This document shows, piece by piece, positions 1 through 9,030 of a stretch of 64,000 bases of DNA. The notes under the pieces were generated by a model. The model worked only from the letters and a program-made list of their open reading frames with translations. It was not told where the DNA came from and searched no databases. The stretch is from NCBI GenBank assembly GCA_024644535.1, contig JAHEKX010000011.1, forward strand, positions 29,067 to 93,066. The letters run 5' to 3'. Origin of the DNA: Gammaproteobacteria bacterium. Its GTDB lineage: Bacteria; Pseudomonadota; Gammaproteobacteria; Pseudomonadales; Halieaceae. The translations under genes were made by a program, and so were the position numbers. Numbering within the stretch: the first letter of the stretch is position 1; the number at the start of each line of letters is the position of its first letter.

Positions 1-1955
1 TTGATGTCCATGCTATTAATCCGGGTGGCAATTACAGCAATAACACCCCGCCGGTTCTCGACTTCAATTTTTAGTGCGGCGATATAATCGCCCTCTATTT
101 CGTTATGCCAACGCAGCGCCACCAAACGCTCGGGTGTTTCACGGAATTCACCCAAATTTTTGCAGCTTTCGCGGTGCACTACCATACCTTTTTCTGAGCT
201 TAAGTAACCCGCTATCGGGTCTCCCGGCAGCGGGTGGCAACATTTTGCATAGGTCACCATAAAACCTTCGGTGCCACGTATAGCGATGGTCTCTTTCGAT
301 GCGGCGTCGTCGTTTTGTGTTCTACCGAGCAATTGTTGCGCGGTAATGCTCGGTAGGCGCTCGCCTTGTGCGACGTCGACCATTAAGTCCTCAAGATTTT
401 GATAGTGGTGTTCTGCCAAAAATGCTTCGAGCGTAGGGCCTTTGAGTTTAGAGATCGAGCTGTCGTGCGTAGTGAGTACTCGGTCCAGTAGGCGTTCGCC
501 TAGTGCTACCGAATCTTCCCGTTTTTGTTGCTTTAAGAAGTGCCGAATATTGGTTCGCGCTTTGGCGGTAATGGCGTAGTTAAACCATGCCGGATTCGGG
601 CGAGCACCAGCCGCAGTGATGATCTCGACCGTTTGTCCGCTTTGTAAGGGCTCTGACAGAGGCGCTAACCGATTGTTAATGCGGCAGGCCACGCAGCGAT
701 TACCCACGCCGGTATGTACCGCGTAAGCGAAATCGACGGGCGTGGCGCCCCGAGGTAGCTCCAAAATCTTTCCTTTGGGGGTGAAGATATAGATTTCATC
801 GGGGAATAGGTCAATTTTAACGCTTTCGATAAACTCTAGGGAGTTGCCTGCAACTTGCTGCATTTCGAGTAAGCCTTGAACCCATTTACGAGCGCGGGCT
901 TGGCTGACATTGGTCGCTTTGTCATCGCTTTTATAAAGCCAATGCGCGGCAATACCGTTGTTCGCCATATCTTCCATTTCGCGCGTACGAATCTGGATTT
1001 CGATGGGAACCCCGTGCATGCCGCGCAACACTGTGTGTAAAGACTGGTAGCCATTGGCTTTGGGCATGGCGATATAATCGGTAAACTCGCCGGGAACGGG
1101 TTTGTAAATGCTGTGAACACACCCTAACACGCGATAACAGGTGTCGACCGAATCGACGATAATTCGAAAAGCGTAAATGTCCATGATTTCGGCGAAGGAC
1201 TTACGCTTTTCTTTCATTTTTTGGTAAATGCTGTACAGGTGCTTTTCTCGACCCGTGACGGTAGCACTATGACCTTCTCGGTGCAGTGCAGCTTCTATTT
1301 GGCTACGGATATTTTCAACCAGCTCTTTGCGATGGCCGCGTGCATTTGCTCTGGCAGCCAAAATACGTTCATAGCGCATGGGGTGCAGAGCTTTAAAGCC
1401 GAGGTCCTCAAATTCCATACGCACCGTGTTCATACCAAGGCGCATCGCAATAGGAGCGTAGATTTCCAGGGTTTCTTTGGCGATACGGCGGCTTTTGCTG
1501 GGGTTGAGTACACCTAGGGTGCGCATGTTGTGCAGCCGGTCGGCTAGTTTTACCAGAATAACACGAATGTCTCTCGCCATGGCTAGGGCCATTTTCTGGA
1601 AGTTCTCAGCTTGCTTTTCGGCAAGCGAGTTAAACTCTATCTGCGTTAGCTTGCTAACGCCATCAACCAATTCTGCGACGGTATCGCCAAACTGCACGGC
1701 CAGCGCTGCTTTGCTGATGCCTGTATCTTCGATGACATCGTGTAAAAGGCCCGCCATGATGCTTTGAGGATCCATGTGCATTTCAGCAAGGATGCAAGCA
1801 ACAGCCAGTGGGTGGGTGACGTAAGGGTCGCCACTTCGGCGCGTTTGGCCAAAGTGGGCTTGTTCGGCGTAGAAGAAGGCGCGCTTGATGTTTTGACTCT
1901 GTTCGGGGCTTAAGTAGGCCGCCAAGGTTTGGTCTAAACGAGCAAGCGCTTCCAT
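1..1955 (-). CDS. spoT: Bifunctional (p)ppGpp synthetase/hydrolase SpoT, 3' end cut by window edge
   Basis: This is the stringent-response enzyme that makes and degrades (p)ppGpp in the cytoplasm. About 651 residues are visible from ATG at 1955; the frame stays open to base 1. Reading from the N-terminus I see the HD hydrolase domain (HDVIEDTG, near residue 70), the RelA/SpoT synthetase region (KANGYQSLHT, near 300), a TGS domain (IYIFTPKGKILELPRGATP, near 390), a conserved AKCCHPLPGD segment near 590, and the start of the C-terminal ACT domain (VIATRINSMDI). The intact HD motif favours SpoT over RelA. The start sits 10 bases beyond the rpoZ stop, in the usual gmk-rpoZ-spoT order. About 50 C-terminal residues should lie outside the window. 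Confidence 0.96.
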   Translation of the reverse strand, partial: MEALARLDQTLAAYLSPEQSQNIKRAFFYAEQAHFGQTRRSGDPYVTHPLAVACILAEMHMDPQSIMAGLLHDVIEDTGISKAALAVQFGDTVAELVDGVSKLTQIEFNSLAEKQAENFQKMALAMARDIRVILVKLADRLHNMRTLGVLNPSKSRRIAKETLEIYAPIAMRLGMNTVRMEFEDLGFKALHPMRYERILAARANARGHRKELVENIRSQIEAALHREGHSATVTGREKHLYSIYQKMKEKRKSFAEIMDIYAFRIIVDSVDTCYRVLGCVHSIYKPVPGEFTDYIAMPKANGYQSLHTVLRGMHGVPIEIQIRTREMEDMANNGIAAHWLYKSDDKATNVSQARARKWVQGLLEMQQVAGNSLEFIESVKIDLFPDEIYIFTPKGKILELPRGATPVDFAYAVHTGVGNRCVACRINNRLAPLSEPLQSGQTVEIITAAGARPNPAWFNYAITAKARTNIRHFLKQQKREDSVALGERLLDRVLTTHDSSISKLKGPTLEAFLAEHHYQNLEDLMVDVAQGERLPSITAQQLLGRTQNDDAASKETIAIRGTEGFMVTYAKCCHPLPGDPIAGYLSSEKGMVVHRESCKNLGEFRETPERLVALRWHNEIEGDYIAALKIEVENRRGVIAVIATRINSMDI

Positions 1956-1965
1956 GCGGTTTGAC

Positions 1966-2223
1966 CTACAGAGTAACTCCCGTCATGACCTCGGCGAGCT
2001 CGTCTTCAGCTTGGCGTTGTTCCTCTTGCGACAGAGTTTCAGCGCTGACCAAGCCGTCGGCGATTTCGCGCAATGCGATAACGGTAGGTTTGTCGGATTC
2101 TTCTGCAACCAACGGGTCTCTTCCGCCAGTTGCAATTTGGCGAGCGCGTTTGGTCGCGACCATAACTAATTCAAAACGGTTGTCTACGTTGTCTAGACAA
2201 TCTTCGACGGTGACTCGAGCCAT
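1966..2223 (-). CDS. rpoZ: RNA polymerase omega subunit
   Basis: This 85-residue protein is the omega subunit, which helps assemble RNA polymerase by holding the beta-prime subunit. The N-terminus [20 protein letters not shown] and the following [10 protein letters not shown] segment are family hallmarks, and the length matches gammaproteobacterial omega (about 80-90 residues). It lies between gmk and spoT in the same direction. The spoT start follows its stop by 10 bases, so they are almost certainly cotranscribed. Confidence 0.97.
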   Translation of the reverse strand: MARVTVEDCLDNVDNRFELVMVATKRARQIATGGRDPLVAEESDKPTVIALREIADGLVSAETLSQEEQRQAEDELAEVMTGVTL

Positions 2224-2279
2224 TTTTTAATACCTAATAACAGGGTTTATTTACTGAGCCCGACAGTATAAAGGATTTT

Positions 2280-2924
2280 CTAGGGCTTGCGTAGCGTAAG
2301 GCTAGGTATTAAATCACACATCAGCGCGCCTTGGGCTTGAGTCTGGCGCTCAGTTTTCAGGCGTTCTGCACGGACAATGGCTTGCAAATCTTCAAGGGCG
2401 ACCTGAAAGTTATCGTTTATGACCAAATAGTCACTAAGAGTGTAATGCTGCATTTCAAGCTCTGCTTCCGACAAGCGCCGCTGAATGACTTCTTCGCTGT
2501 CTTGTCCGCGCCCTATCAGTCTTTGTTTGAGGGTAGAGTGTGAGGGCGGGAAAATGAAAATGGCGCAAGTTTCAGGCCACCAGGCTTTGATCTGCTCGGC
2601 ACCTTGCCAGTCGATTTCCAAAATAATGTCTAAGCCTGATTCCAGCATGGTTTGGACCCAGGCTTTTGAGGTGCCATACCAATTACCAAACACTTCAGCG
2701 CATTCGATAAAGCCCCCCTGCTCTCGCAGTGATGCAAAATCTGCTTGGCTAACAAAGTGGTAGTTAAGACCATCGGTTTCGCCGGGTCGCATGGGTCTGG
2801 TGGTGTGCGAAACCGATACCTGAAGTTTTGCCTCTTGCTCTAGTAGGGCTTTTACAAGACTGGTTTTGCCTGCACCACTGGGTGCAGAGACAGTGAATAG
2901 ACAGCCGGTGTGGGTATTTTGCAT
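2280..2924 (-). CDS. gmk: Guanylate kinase
   Basis: This enzyme phosphorylates GMP to GDP with ATP in the cytoplasm. The 214-residue length is normal for the family (about 205-215). The P-loop is SAPSGAGKTSLV near residue 14. The GMP-binding region follows, with SVSHTTRPMRPGE (near 38) and GLNYHFV. It heads the gmk-rpoZ-spoT run. In many relatives the gene directly upstream is yicC; here yicC lies about 42 kb away on the same strand, with an accessory block between them. Confidence 0.97.
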   Translation of the reverse strand: MQNTHTGCLFTVSAPSGAGKTSLVKALLEQEAKLQVSVSHTTRPMRPGETDGLNYHFVSQADFASLREQGGFIECAEVFGNWYGTSKAWVQTMLESGLDIILEIDWQGAEQIKAWWPETCAIFIFPPSHSTLKQRLIGRGQDSEEVIQRRLSEAELEMQHYTLSDYLVINDNFQVALEDLQAIVRAERLKTERQTQAQGALMCDLIPSLTLRKP

Positions 2925-2944
2925 AGCAACTTCAGAGATATTCG

Positions 2945-2973
2945 CAAGAGCCTCAGTATGGCTGAAGCTCTCG
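2945..2973 (-). terminator. Hairpin downstream of the S41 peptidase gene
   Basis: On the minus strand, bases 2970-2948 form a 9-bp stem (GAGCTTCAG with CTGAGGCTC, one G-U pair) around the loop CCATA. It sits 18 bases past the S41 peptidase stop and before gmk. A strong T-run does not follow, so it could be a weak terminator or an mRNA 3'-end stabiliser. Confidence 0.45.
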
Positions 2974-2987
2974 CAGGTCTCAAGGGC

Positions 2988-4619
2988 TTAAAGCAGTCGC
3001 ATTCGGCGCGCCGGAGTTTTGAGTATGTTGGGTTCTGCCGGTCCTAAACTCAGCGTCTCTGCTCCAGTTCCAAGAGGTCCACCGTTGCCACCGCTAGGTG
3101 TAAACTGAGTACCAAGCGCGGGTGGGCACGAGCCATTATCACGATAGTACAGGGCGGCGGCTAAACGTGCTTCTGCCGCCTCACCTAATGCATTGTCAAA
3201 GTCATCGGCCACATAGCACCCCGTCACTTCTGTTGCGCCTGGGTCGCCACCAGCGCTTGGCGTAAAACCGTCGGGGTAGTCACCAAATCCAGCAGCGTTA
3301 ACGCCTTTAAACTGCACCGTAAAGTATGTGCTACCGCAGTTCGGTGTTGGGTAGTAGCCGTAGGGCTTGCCGCAGGTCGTTGCACCGATTTGGATTACGT
3401 CGAAGTTAATACCCTGCAAGCCGTTAATAAGTGCTTCGCTGGCCGAGCAGGTGCCAGACCCGGTCAACAAAAATACGCGGTTTAAACTATCACCTAAGGT
3501 GGGTAAGGGTTGATTCTCGGGCGCCGAAAACCCTTGCGCTCTGGTATGAAACGGTATGGGCCTTATTGTTTGACCGGTAACGGGGTTTACAGAGGGGGAT
3601 TTATCGTTGAATTGTAACAACTCGAAGGTTCTATTTAAGGTTGCATTTCCCGCGATCATGTAGCCTAGCTCAGATGCGATATCGAGATAACCACCGCCGT
3701 TGTAACGCAGATCAATCACCAAGTCGTTAATTCCTTGTTGGCTGAGTGATTGAATAGCATTGATTAAGGCGAGTTCGGCCGGCGCTATGTGGTCATGAAA
3801 GGCCATGTAGCCGACGTTACCGGTCGCGGTGGGAATGACCTTTACATTCTGTAGCGGGTCTATGGCCACTTCAGCGGCAGTCAGCGTAAATGTTTGAGTC
3901 TCTAGAGCGCCGGGCAGTAAAACTTCGAAGTTGTGCTCCTCGCCAGCCACGTCGGGGCTTAAACCGGCGTTAAGAGCGTCGGGGTTGCCATTGAGTACGG
4001 ATTCTCCGTCAATGGCAATAATTTTGGTGCCCCGAGTCATGCCAAACTGAGCCGCTTGCGAGGTATTCTGCGAATAGGCAATGCGAATGTCGCGCGGGGG
4101 CGACGACGCTAACACCGCAAATTCAATGCCATAACCAAATGAGACGCCGCCCTGTGAAAGCTCGTACCAAGTCTGCGAATCCAAAACAAAGTGATAGCTG
4201 TCTTTGGCTTTCCCGCTGGGTGTTGTTGCGGTGGTCTTTAGTTGACTGAAATAGCCGTTAGGCTCGGTGGGGAAGCGCTCGGTAATAAACTCGGAATAGT
4301 TGTTTTCGGGGTTTAAATCAGGTAGTTCTCCGTACCATAGATAAGTGTCGTTGCTCCATGAGCGCAACCAATTTTTCTCGTCCACAGCGCTTCCTTGACG
4401 ATCGGGGTATAAGCTGCCGGTGTCTGGATCGGTGCCTGAACGCGGACTGGCGCACTGATTTTCGAATTGATCAGCAGCTTCGTACACACCGGCAACCCAG
4501 CCATCATTAGGCGTACTGACCGGCGGGTTCGAGCCACCTGAACCTCCACCCCCACCCCCACACGCGTTCAACAGGGCGATAGACGCGGCAGAAATGATTA
4601 ATGTGCGTAGCGCTTGCAT
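2988..4619 (-). CDS. S41-family serine protease, predicted lipoprotein
   Basis: A 543-residue C-terminal-processing-type (S41) peptidase. The N-terminus is a lipoprotein signal: a hydrophobic stretch ending in the lipobox L-N-A-C, with Cys20 followed by a glycine-rich linker. It should therefore be anchored in the periplasm or on the cell surface. A PDZ-like segment (MTRGTKIIAIDGESVLNG) lies near residue 200. The S41 core contains LRYNGGGYLD and the catalytic GTCSASEAL motif (nucleophile predicted Ser392), with the general-base Lys predicted at 418 (TTCGKPYG). The start ATG is preceded by GGAG. Several Cys residues in the C-terminal part suggest disulfides. It diverges from the glycogen operon. 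Its substrate cannot be told from sequence. Confidence 0.85.
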   Translation of the reverse strand: MQALRTLIISAASIALLNACGGGGGGSGGSNPPVSTPNDGWVAGVYEAADQFENQCASPRSGTDPDTGSLYPDRQGSAVDEKNWLRSWSNDTYLWYGELPDLNPENNYSEFITERFPTEPNGYFSQLKTTATTPSGKAKDSYHFVLDSQTWYELSQGGVSFGYGIEFAVLASSPPRDIRIAYSQNTSQAAQFGMTRGTKIIAIDGESVLNGNPDALNAGLSPDVAGEEHNFEVLLPGALETQTFTLTAAEVAIDPLQNVKVIPTATGNVGYMAFHDHIAPAELALINAIQSLSQQGINDLVIDLRYNGGGYLDIASELGYMIAGNATLNRTFELLQFNDKSPSVNPVTGQTIRPIPFHTRAQGFSAPENQPLPTLGDSLNRVFLLTGSGTCSASEALINGLQGINFDVIQIGATTCGKPYGYYPTPNCGSTYFTVQFKGVNAAGFGDYPDGFTPSAGGDPGATEVTGCYVADDFDNALGEAAEARLAAALYYRDNGSCPPALGTQFTPSGGNGGPLGTGAETLSLGPAEPNILKTPARRMRLL

Positions 4620-4783
4620 GGTCTGTGCTCCACAATACTAAAGGGCGTATGCAGTGTAATACGAACATTGAACCCGGTCAGATTTTTCTGTGAATAGGTA
4701 TGTAGTTCAGTGCTCTGGGCTTGGGACTACTCTAAACTGTTCGATCGGTTATTAGGCAAATTGCCGCGGAGCCACGTGCCTGT

Positions 4784-6835
4784 ATGGATTTAAATTTGGA
4801 TACCTTGTATTACCACCTGGGCATTTCGGGTGACTACGTAGATTATCGAGGTCAGGCTCGCCAAATCTCAGCGTCTGTGCGCGAACATGCCTTAGGGCTA
4901 ATGGGCGTAGCGGTGGCCGATGCCGCTCGTCGGGACAAACAGTACCAGTTGGATGTTGCCCCGTGGCTATATCCTTTGCCCGCGTTTTCTGTGGTGCAAG
5001 ACCATATCTTATTTTTTTATTTGCCCGCAGAGCATGGATATAAGCACGTGGCTTGCCGGGTCGAACTCGAGACGGGTTCTAAGTTTCGAACCCAAAACAT
5101 TGCGATCGCATCGCTTAATGTTTCGGGGGATTATCAATACCAGGGCCTCACCTATTCGCGATATCAGCTGCCACTCGATGGTCTTGCGATTGGGTATCAT
5201 CAAATTTGGTTGATATTAGACGACGAGCGCACCTACGTCGGAGACATCGCGTTGTGCCCTGATCGATGCTATGTAAGTGAGCAGAACAAGCGACGCTTGG
5301 GCCTTAACTTGCAGCTGTATACCCTGAGATTGACTCAGAATTTAGGCGTGGGCGATTTTGCCGACTTGCGTGCATTGATCAAGCAGGTTACTCCGTTCGG
5401 TGTCGACCTTATTGGCCTGAACCCATTGGCCGCACTGGCTTGGCAAGACGAACACAGTAAAAGCCCCTATGCGCCTTCTGATCGCCGCTTTTTGAATCCG
5501 CTCTATATTGACGTTGCAGGTGCTTGCGACGCTCTAGGTATAGGCAAGCCTGCAGATGCTCTCGTTCCTGACTACGATGTTAGAGCCTGCGAACTAAGGC
5601 AGGCCGCCAGTATTCAGTGGCGTGAAGTTGCAAAATTCAAATACGAAGTGTTGGCGGCACTTTACCAAGAGTTTGAGGATCAAGATTCAGCCTGGCTAGG
5701 GCACTGGCAAGACTTTATGTATCAAAATGGAGCTTCGCTAAGGTCATTTTGCGACTTTGAGGTGCAACACAATCCCTTTGGTGGTGCTTGCCGTCAAGAT
5801 TGGGCGTTTCATGGCTTTTTACAGTGGCTTACTACACAGCAACTCGCGGCATGCCAAGCATTTGCTACCGAACACGGCATGTCGGTAGGTTTGATGGCAG
5901 ACCTGCCTGTAGCGTCTGTTGGCGGTGGCCACGAGGTGGCGACCAACGCTGATTTGTTTGTGCAAAATGCCGATATCGGCGCCCCGCCTGATCCCTTTTC
6001 GGATAACGGTCAAAATTGGGGTATGCCGCCATTAAATCCCAGCGTTTTGCGCGCGCGCCACTACGATCATTTTATCTCGTTACTTCGAAGCGCCATGTGC
6101 GGTGCCGGTGCTTTGCGTCTAGATCATGCCATGTGGCTGCAGCGGGTGTGGTGGTGTGTGCAAACTGAGCAAGGCCTAAGCGGACTATACGTGTATCAGA
6201 ACGTTCACGAGATGTTGGCTTTATTGGCGCTTGAATCACAGCGCAATCAATGCCTGATAATTGCCGAGGATTTGGGTGTTGTCCCCGATGATTTCCGTGC
6301 AATGATGCACAAGTACGGTATGCTGGGTAATGCCTTATTCTACTTTGCAACAGATGCGGCGGACGGTTTTTTATCAGCCCAAGAGCAGCGTGATGACGCC
6401 GTTTTAATGGTGGCTAACCATGACGTTCCGCCATTGCGTGCCTGGTGGCAGGGTTTGGATATTGAACAGCGGCTGCAATACGGCTTGGTCGATGAAAATT
6501 CCGCCGAGTCTCAGCGGCATGTTCGAGCAGCACAAAAGAAAAACCTGATAGAGCAGCTACATCATTGTGATGTGTGGCCTGATCTTGATATGCCGGAGTC
6601 CTGTGATCAGGCGCTGTGCATTGCGATCTATCGATTCTGCGCCAAGGGCGCAAGTCCGTGGGTGATTTTGCAGTTGGATGATTTATTGGGAGCCGACACC
6701 CCCGTTAATATTCCAGGCACATTTCTTGAATACGATAATTGGTCTAGAAAACTGCCCGAGCTAGATTTAACTGATTCAAAGCAAGGTTGGTCGAAATTGT
6801 TCGAGCAATTGATTGTAGACCGAGTGACAGTTTAG
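4784..6835 (+). CDS. malQ: 4-alpha-glucanotransferase (amylomaltase)
   Basis: MalQ (GH77) moves maltosyl and longer glucan units between maltodextrins, releasing glucose. The 683-residue length fits the long proteobacterial form with an N-terminal extension. Visible motifs are SPYAPSDRRFLNPLYID near residue 228 (donor site), the nucleophile region GALRLDHAMW near 443, and the acid/base region IIAEDLGVVP near 490. It is the first gene of the glycogen operon; the next start follows 9 bases after its stop. In this setting it likely recycles short maltodextrins left by GlgX and GlgP. The 164-base gap upstream, shared with the divergent S41 peptidase, should hold the operon promoter, but I could not pick convincing -35/-10 boxes. 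Confidence 0.96.
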   Translation: MDLNLDTLYYHLGISGDYVDYRGQARQISASVREHALGLMGVAVADAARRDKQYQLDVAPWLYPLPAFSVVQDHILFFYLPAEHGYKHVACRVELETGSKFRTQNIAIASLNVSGDYQYQGLTYSRYQLPLDGLAIGYHQIWLILDDERTYVGDIALCPDRCYVSEQNKRRLGLNLQLYTLRLTQNLGVGDFADLRALIKQVTPFGVDLIGLNPLAALAWQDEHSKSPYAPSDRRFLNPLYIDVAGACDALGIGKPADALVPDYDVRACELRQAASIQWREVAKFKYEVLAALYQEFEDQDSAWLGHWQDFMYQNGASLRSFCDFEVQHNPFGGACRQDWAFHGFLQWLTTQQLAACQAFATEHGMSVGLMADLPVASVGGGHEVATNADLFVQNADIGAPPDPFSDNGQNWGMPPLNPSVLRARHYDHFISLLRSAMCGAGALRLDHAMWLQRVWWCVQTEQGLSGLYVYQNVHEMLALLALESQRNQCLIIAEDLGVVPDDFRAMMHKYGMLGNALFYFATDAADGFLSAQEQRDDAVLMVANHDVPPLRAWWQGLDIEQRLQYGLVDENSAESQRHVRAAQKKNLIEQLHHCDVWPDLDMPESCDQALCIAIYRFCAKGASPWVILQLDDLLGADTPVNIPGTFLEYDNWSRKLPELDLTDSKQGWSKLFEQLIVDRVTV

Positions 6836-6844
6836 GGCTGAGAG

Positions 6845-9028
6845 ATGCTTATGAAAAACAAAACGACCAGTGAGTTTGATACCAGCGTTCAGGCGCTGGC
6901 CGATGCGCGTTATAACCATCATTTTGCCTGGCTTGGACAGCATGTTACCGAGCAGGGTTTGAGTTTTCGCGTTTGGGCTCCCGGTACTACACAGGTTGAC
7001 GTAGTGTGCGCTCAAACAGGTCGTAAAATTACACGCTTAACTCGCAGCCATCGCAGTGGTTTTTTTGAAAAAACCCTGGGAAATCGCCGTCGACCTACAG
7101 GGTACCGGCTCAGTTTTGACGGCGGCGAACCTATGGCAGATGCTTATGCTTACGGGGATTTGCTTGACACGACGGCCCAGTATTTTTACGCCGAAGGCCA
7201 GCAGATTGATGCCTATCGCTGGTTGGGGGCGCAGCATTGTGAATTTGACGGTGTGTCTGGCGTGCGCTTTGCCGTTTGGGCACCTAACGCCCAGCGCATT
7301 GCAGTAATTGGCGACTTCAATGGCTGGGACGCCTCTAAACACGGCCTAAAACATTACCGCGATGCGGGCGTTTGGGCGATCTTTATTCCCCGTGCTCAGG
7401 CAGGTCAGGCCTATAAGTTTCATGTGTTGGGCGCCGATGGTGTGGTGCGAGAAAAAGCCGACCCATACGCCCGCCAAATGGAAAGATCGCCAGCCACGGC
7501 CTCGCTTGTGCCTGCTAATACCGACTTTGAGTGGACAGACACACAGTGGATGACAGAGCGCGGAGCGCAGCATACGCCAAGCAGCGCAATCAGTATTTAT
7601 GAAGTTCAGCTCGCATCGTGGATGCGCGATTACGACAATCATTATTTGTCTTACGATGAGCTTGCCGAGCGTTTAATCAGCCACGCAAAAGCCTTGGGTT
7701 TTACTCACATCCAGTTAATGCCGGTGTCCGAATACCCCTTTGACGGGTCGTGGGGTTATCAGCCCGTGGGTCTTTATGCGCCGACTTCGCGATTTGGTTC
7801 GTTAGACGATTTTAAGGACTTCGTAAATCGTTGCCATCAGGCAGGCTTGGGGGTGTTGCTGGATTGGGTGCCGGGGCATTTTCCGTCCGATCCACATGGC
7901 TTGGCCGAGTTTGACGGTACAGCCCTGTACGAGCACGCCGATCCACGCCGCGGATTTCACCCTGATTGGAACACCTACATTTACAATTACGGACGTAACG
8001 AGGTTCGCAGTTTTCTGCTATCCAATGCTGACTTTTGGTTGAGCGAGTGCCACATCGATGGTCTACGGGTCGATGCAGTAGCGTCAATGCTGTACCTAGA
8101 TTACAGTCGTGCTGAGGGCGAATGGATTCCAAACGAGCGCGGTGGCCGCGAAAATCTAGAGGCGGTCGCATTTTTGCAGGCCTTAAATAGCTTAATGTAC
8201 GCCAATCACCCCGGCATTATGATGATTGCCGAGGAGTCTACGGCGTGGCCGGGTGTGAGCCACCCGGTCGATCAAGGTGGGCTTGGCTTTGGCTACAAAT
8301 GGAACATGGGATGGATGAACGACACCCTGCGTTATATGAGCAAAGACCCCGTTCACCGATCGTATCACCACGATGACATGACGTTTAGTATGGTCTATGC
8401 CCGCGACGAGAATTTTATATTGTCGATTAGCCACGATGAGTGTGTTCACGGTAAGGGTTCGCTTTTGAACAAAATGCCCGGCGACGACTGGCAAAAACGC
8501 GCCAATTTGCGCGCTTACTGGGCGTACATGTGGGCCCACCCCGGTAAGAAACTTCTGTTTATGGGCATGGAGTTTGGCCAGTATCGGGAATGGAACCACG
8601 ATCATGGCCTCGATTGGTATTTGCTCGATCAAGCTGAGCATTGCCAGTTAATGGACTATGTTGCTCGATTAAATCAGCTCTACACCCAATACCCAGCTCT
8701 GTACGCGGCTGATCAAGACGCCGACGGTTTTTGCTGGCTGCAAGCGCACAACAAAGAGCAATCGGTGTTGGCCTGGGTGCGCTCGGCACCGAAAGCAGAA
8801 AAAGTGATTGTGGTGTGTAACTACACCCCGACCGTGATTCACGGCTACCGTGTTGGCGTACCGAGTATGGGGCAGCCTCGGTTACTTCTGAACAGCGACG
8901 AAGCATCTTTTGGCGGCTCTAATATCAATCCAAGCCCGCGTCTTGAACCCATGCCATGGGATGGCTGTGAACAGTCGGTTACCTTAACACTGCCACCTTT
9001 AGCCACGGTGTGGTTGGTGGTGAACTGA
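6845..9028 (+). CDS. glgB: 1,4-alpha-glucan branching enzyme
   Basis: GlgB (GH13) adds alpha-1,6 branches to glycogen. At 727 residues it matches the E. coli type. Two N-terminal CBM48-like segments are visible (FRVWAPGTTQVDVV near residue 40, FAVWAPNAQRIAVIGDFNGW near 145). The catalytic barrel carries YEVQLASWMR, the nucleophile region DGLRVDAVASML (Asp410), the acid/base region MIAEESTAWPGVS (Glu463) and ISHDECVHGKGSLL near 530, where the more usual wording is HDEVVHGK. ATG at 6851 is an alternative start with slightly better spacing to GAGA. It lies between malQ and glgX with almost no gap. Confidence 0.97.
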   Translation: MLMKNKTTSEFDTSVQALADARYNHHFAWLGQHVTEQGLSFRVWAPGTTQVDVVCAQTGRKITRLTRSHRSGFFEKTLGNRRRPTGYRLSFDGGEPMADAYAYGDLLDTTAQYFYAEGQQIDAYRWLGAQHCEFDGVSGVRFAVWAPNAQRIAVIGDFNGWDASKHGLKHYRDAGVWAIFIPRAQAGQAYKFHVLGADGVVREKADPYARQMERSPATASLVPANTDFEWTDTQWMTERGAQHTPSSAISIYEVQLASWMRDYDNHYLSYDELAERLISHAKALGFTHIQLMPVSEYPFDGSWGYQPVGLYAPTSRFGSLDDFKDFVNRCHQAGLGVLLDWVPGHFPSDPHGLAEFDGTALYEHADPRRGFHPDWNTYIYNYGRNEVRSFLLSNADFWLSECHIDGLRVDAVASMLYLDYSRAEGEWIPNERGGRENLEAVAFLQALNSLMYANHPGIMMIAEESTAWPGVSHPVDQGGLGFGYKWNMGWMNDTLRYMSKDPVHRSYHHDDMTFSMVYARDENFILSISHDECVHGKGSLLNKMPGDDWQKRANLRAYWAYMWAHPGKKLLFMGMEFGQYREWNHDHGLDWYLLDQAEHCQLMDYVARLNQLYTQYPALYAADQDADGFCWLQAHNKEQSVLAWVRSAPKAEKVIVVCNYTPTVIHGYRVGVPSMGQPRLLLNSDEASFGGSNINPSPRLEPMPWDGCEQSVTLTLPPLATVWLVVN

Positions 9029-9030
9029 GC

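Noticed and set aside
8192..8641. Minus-strand 149-codon open frame inside glgB
   Set aside because: Antisense to the strongly conserved GH13 core; no family features.
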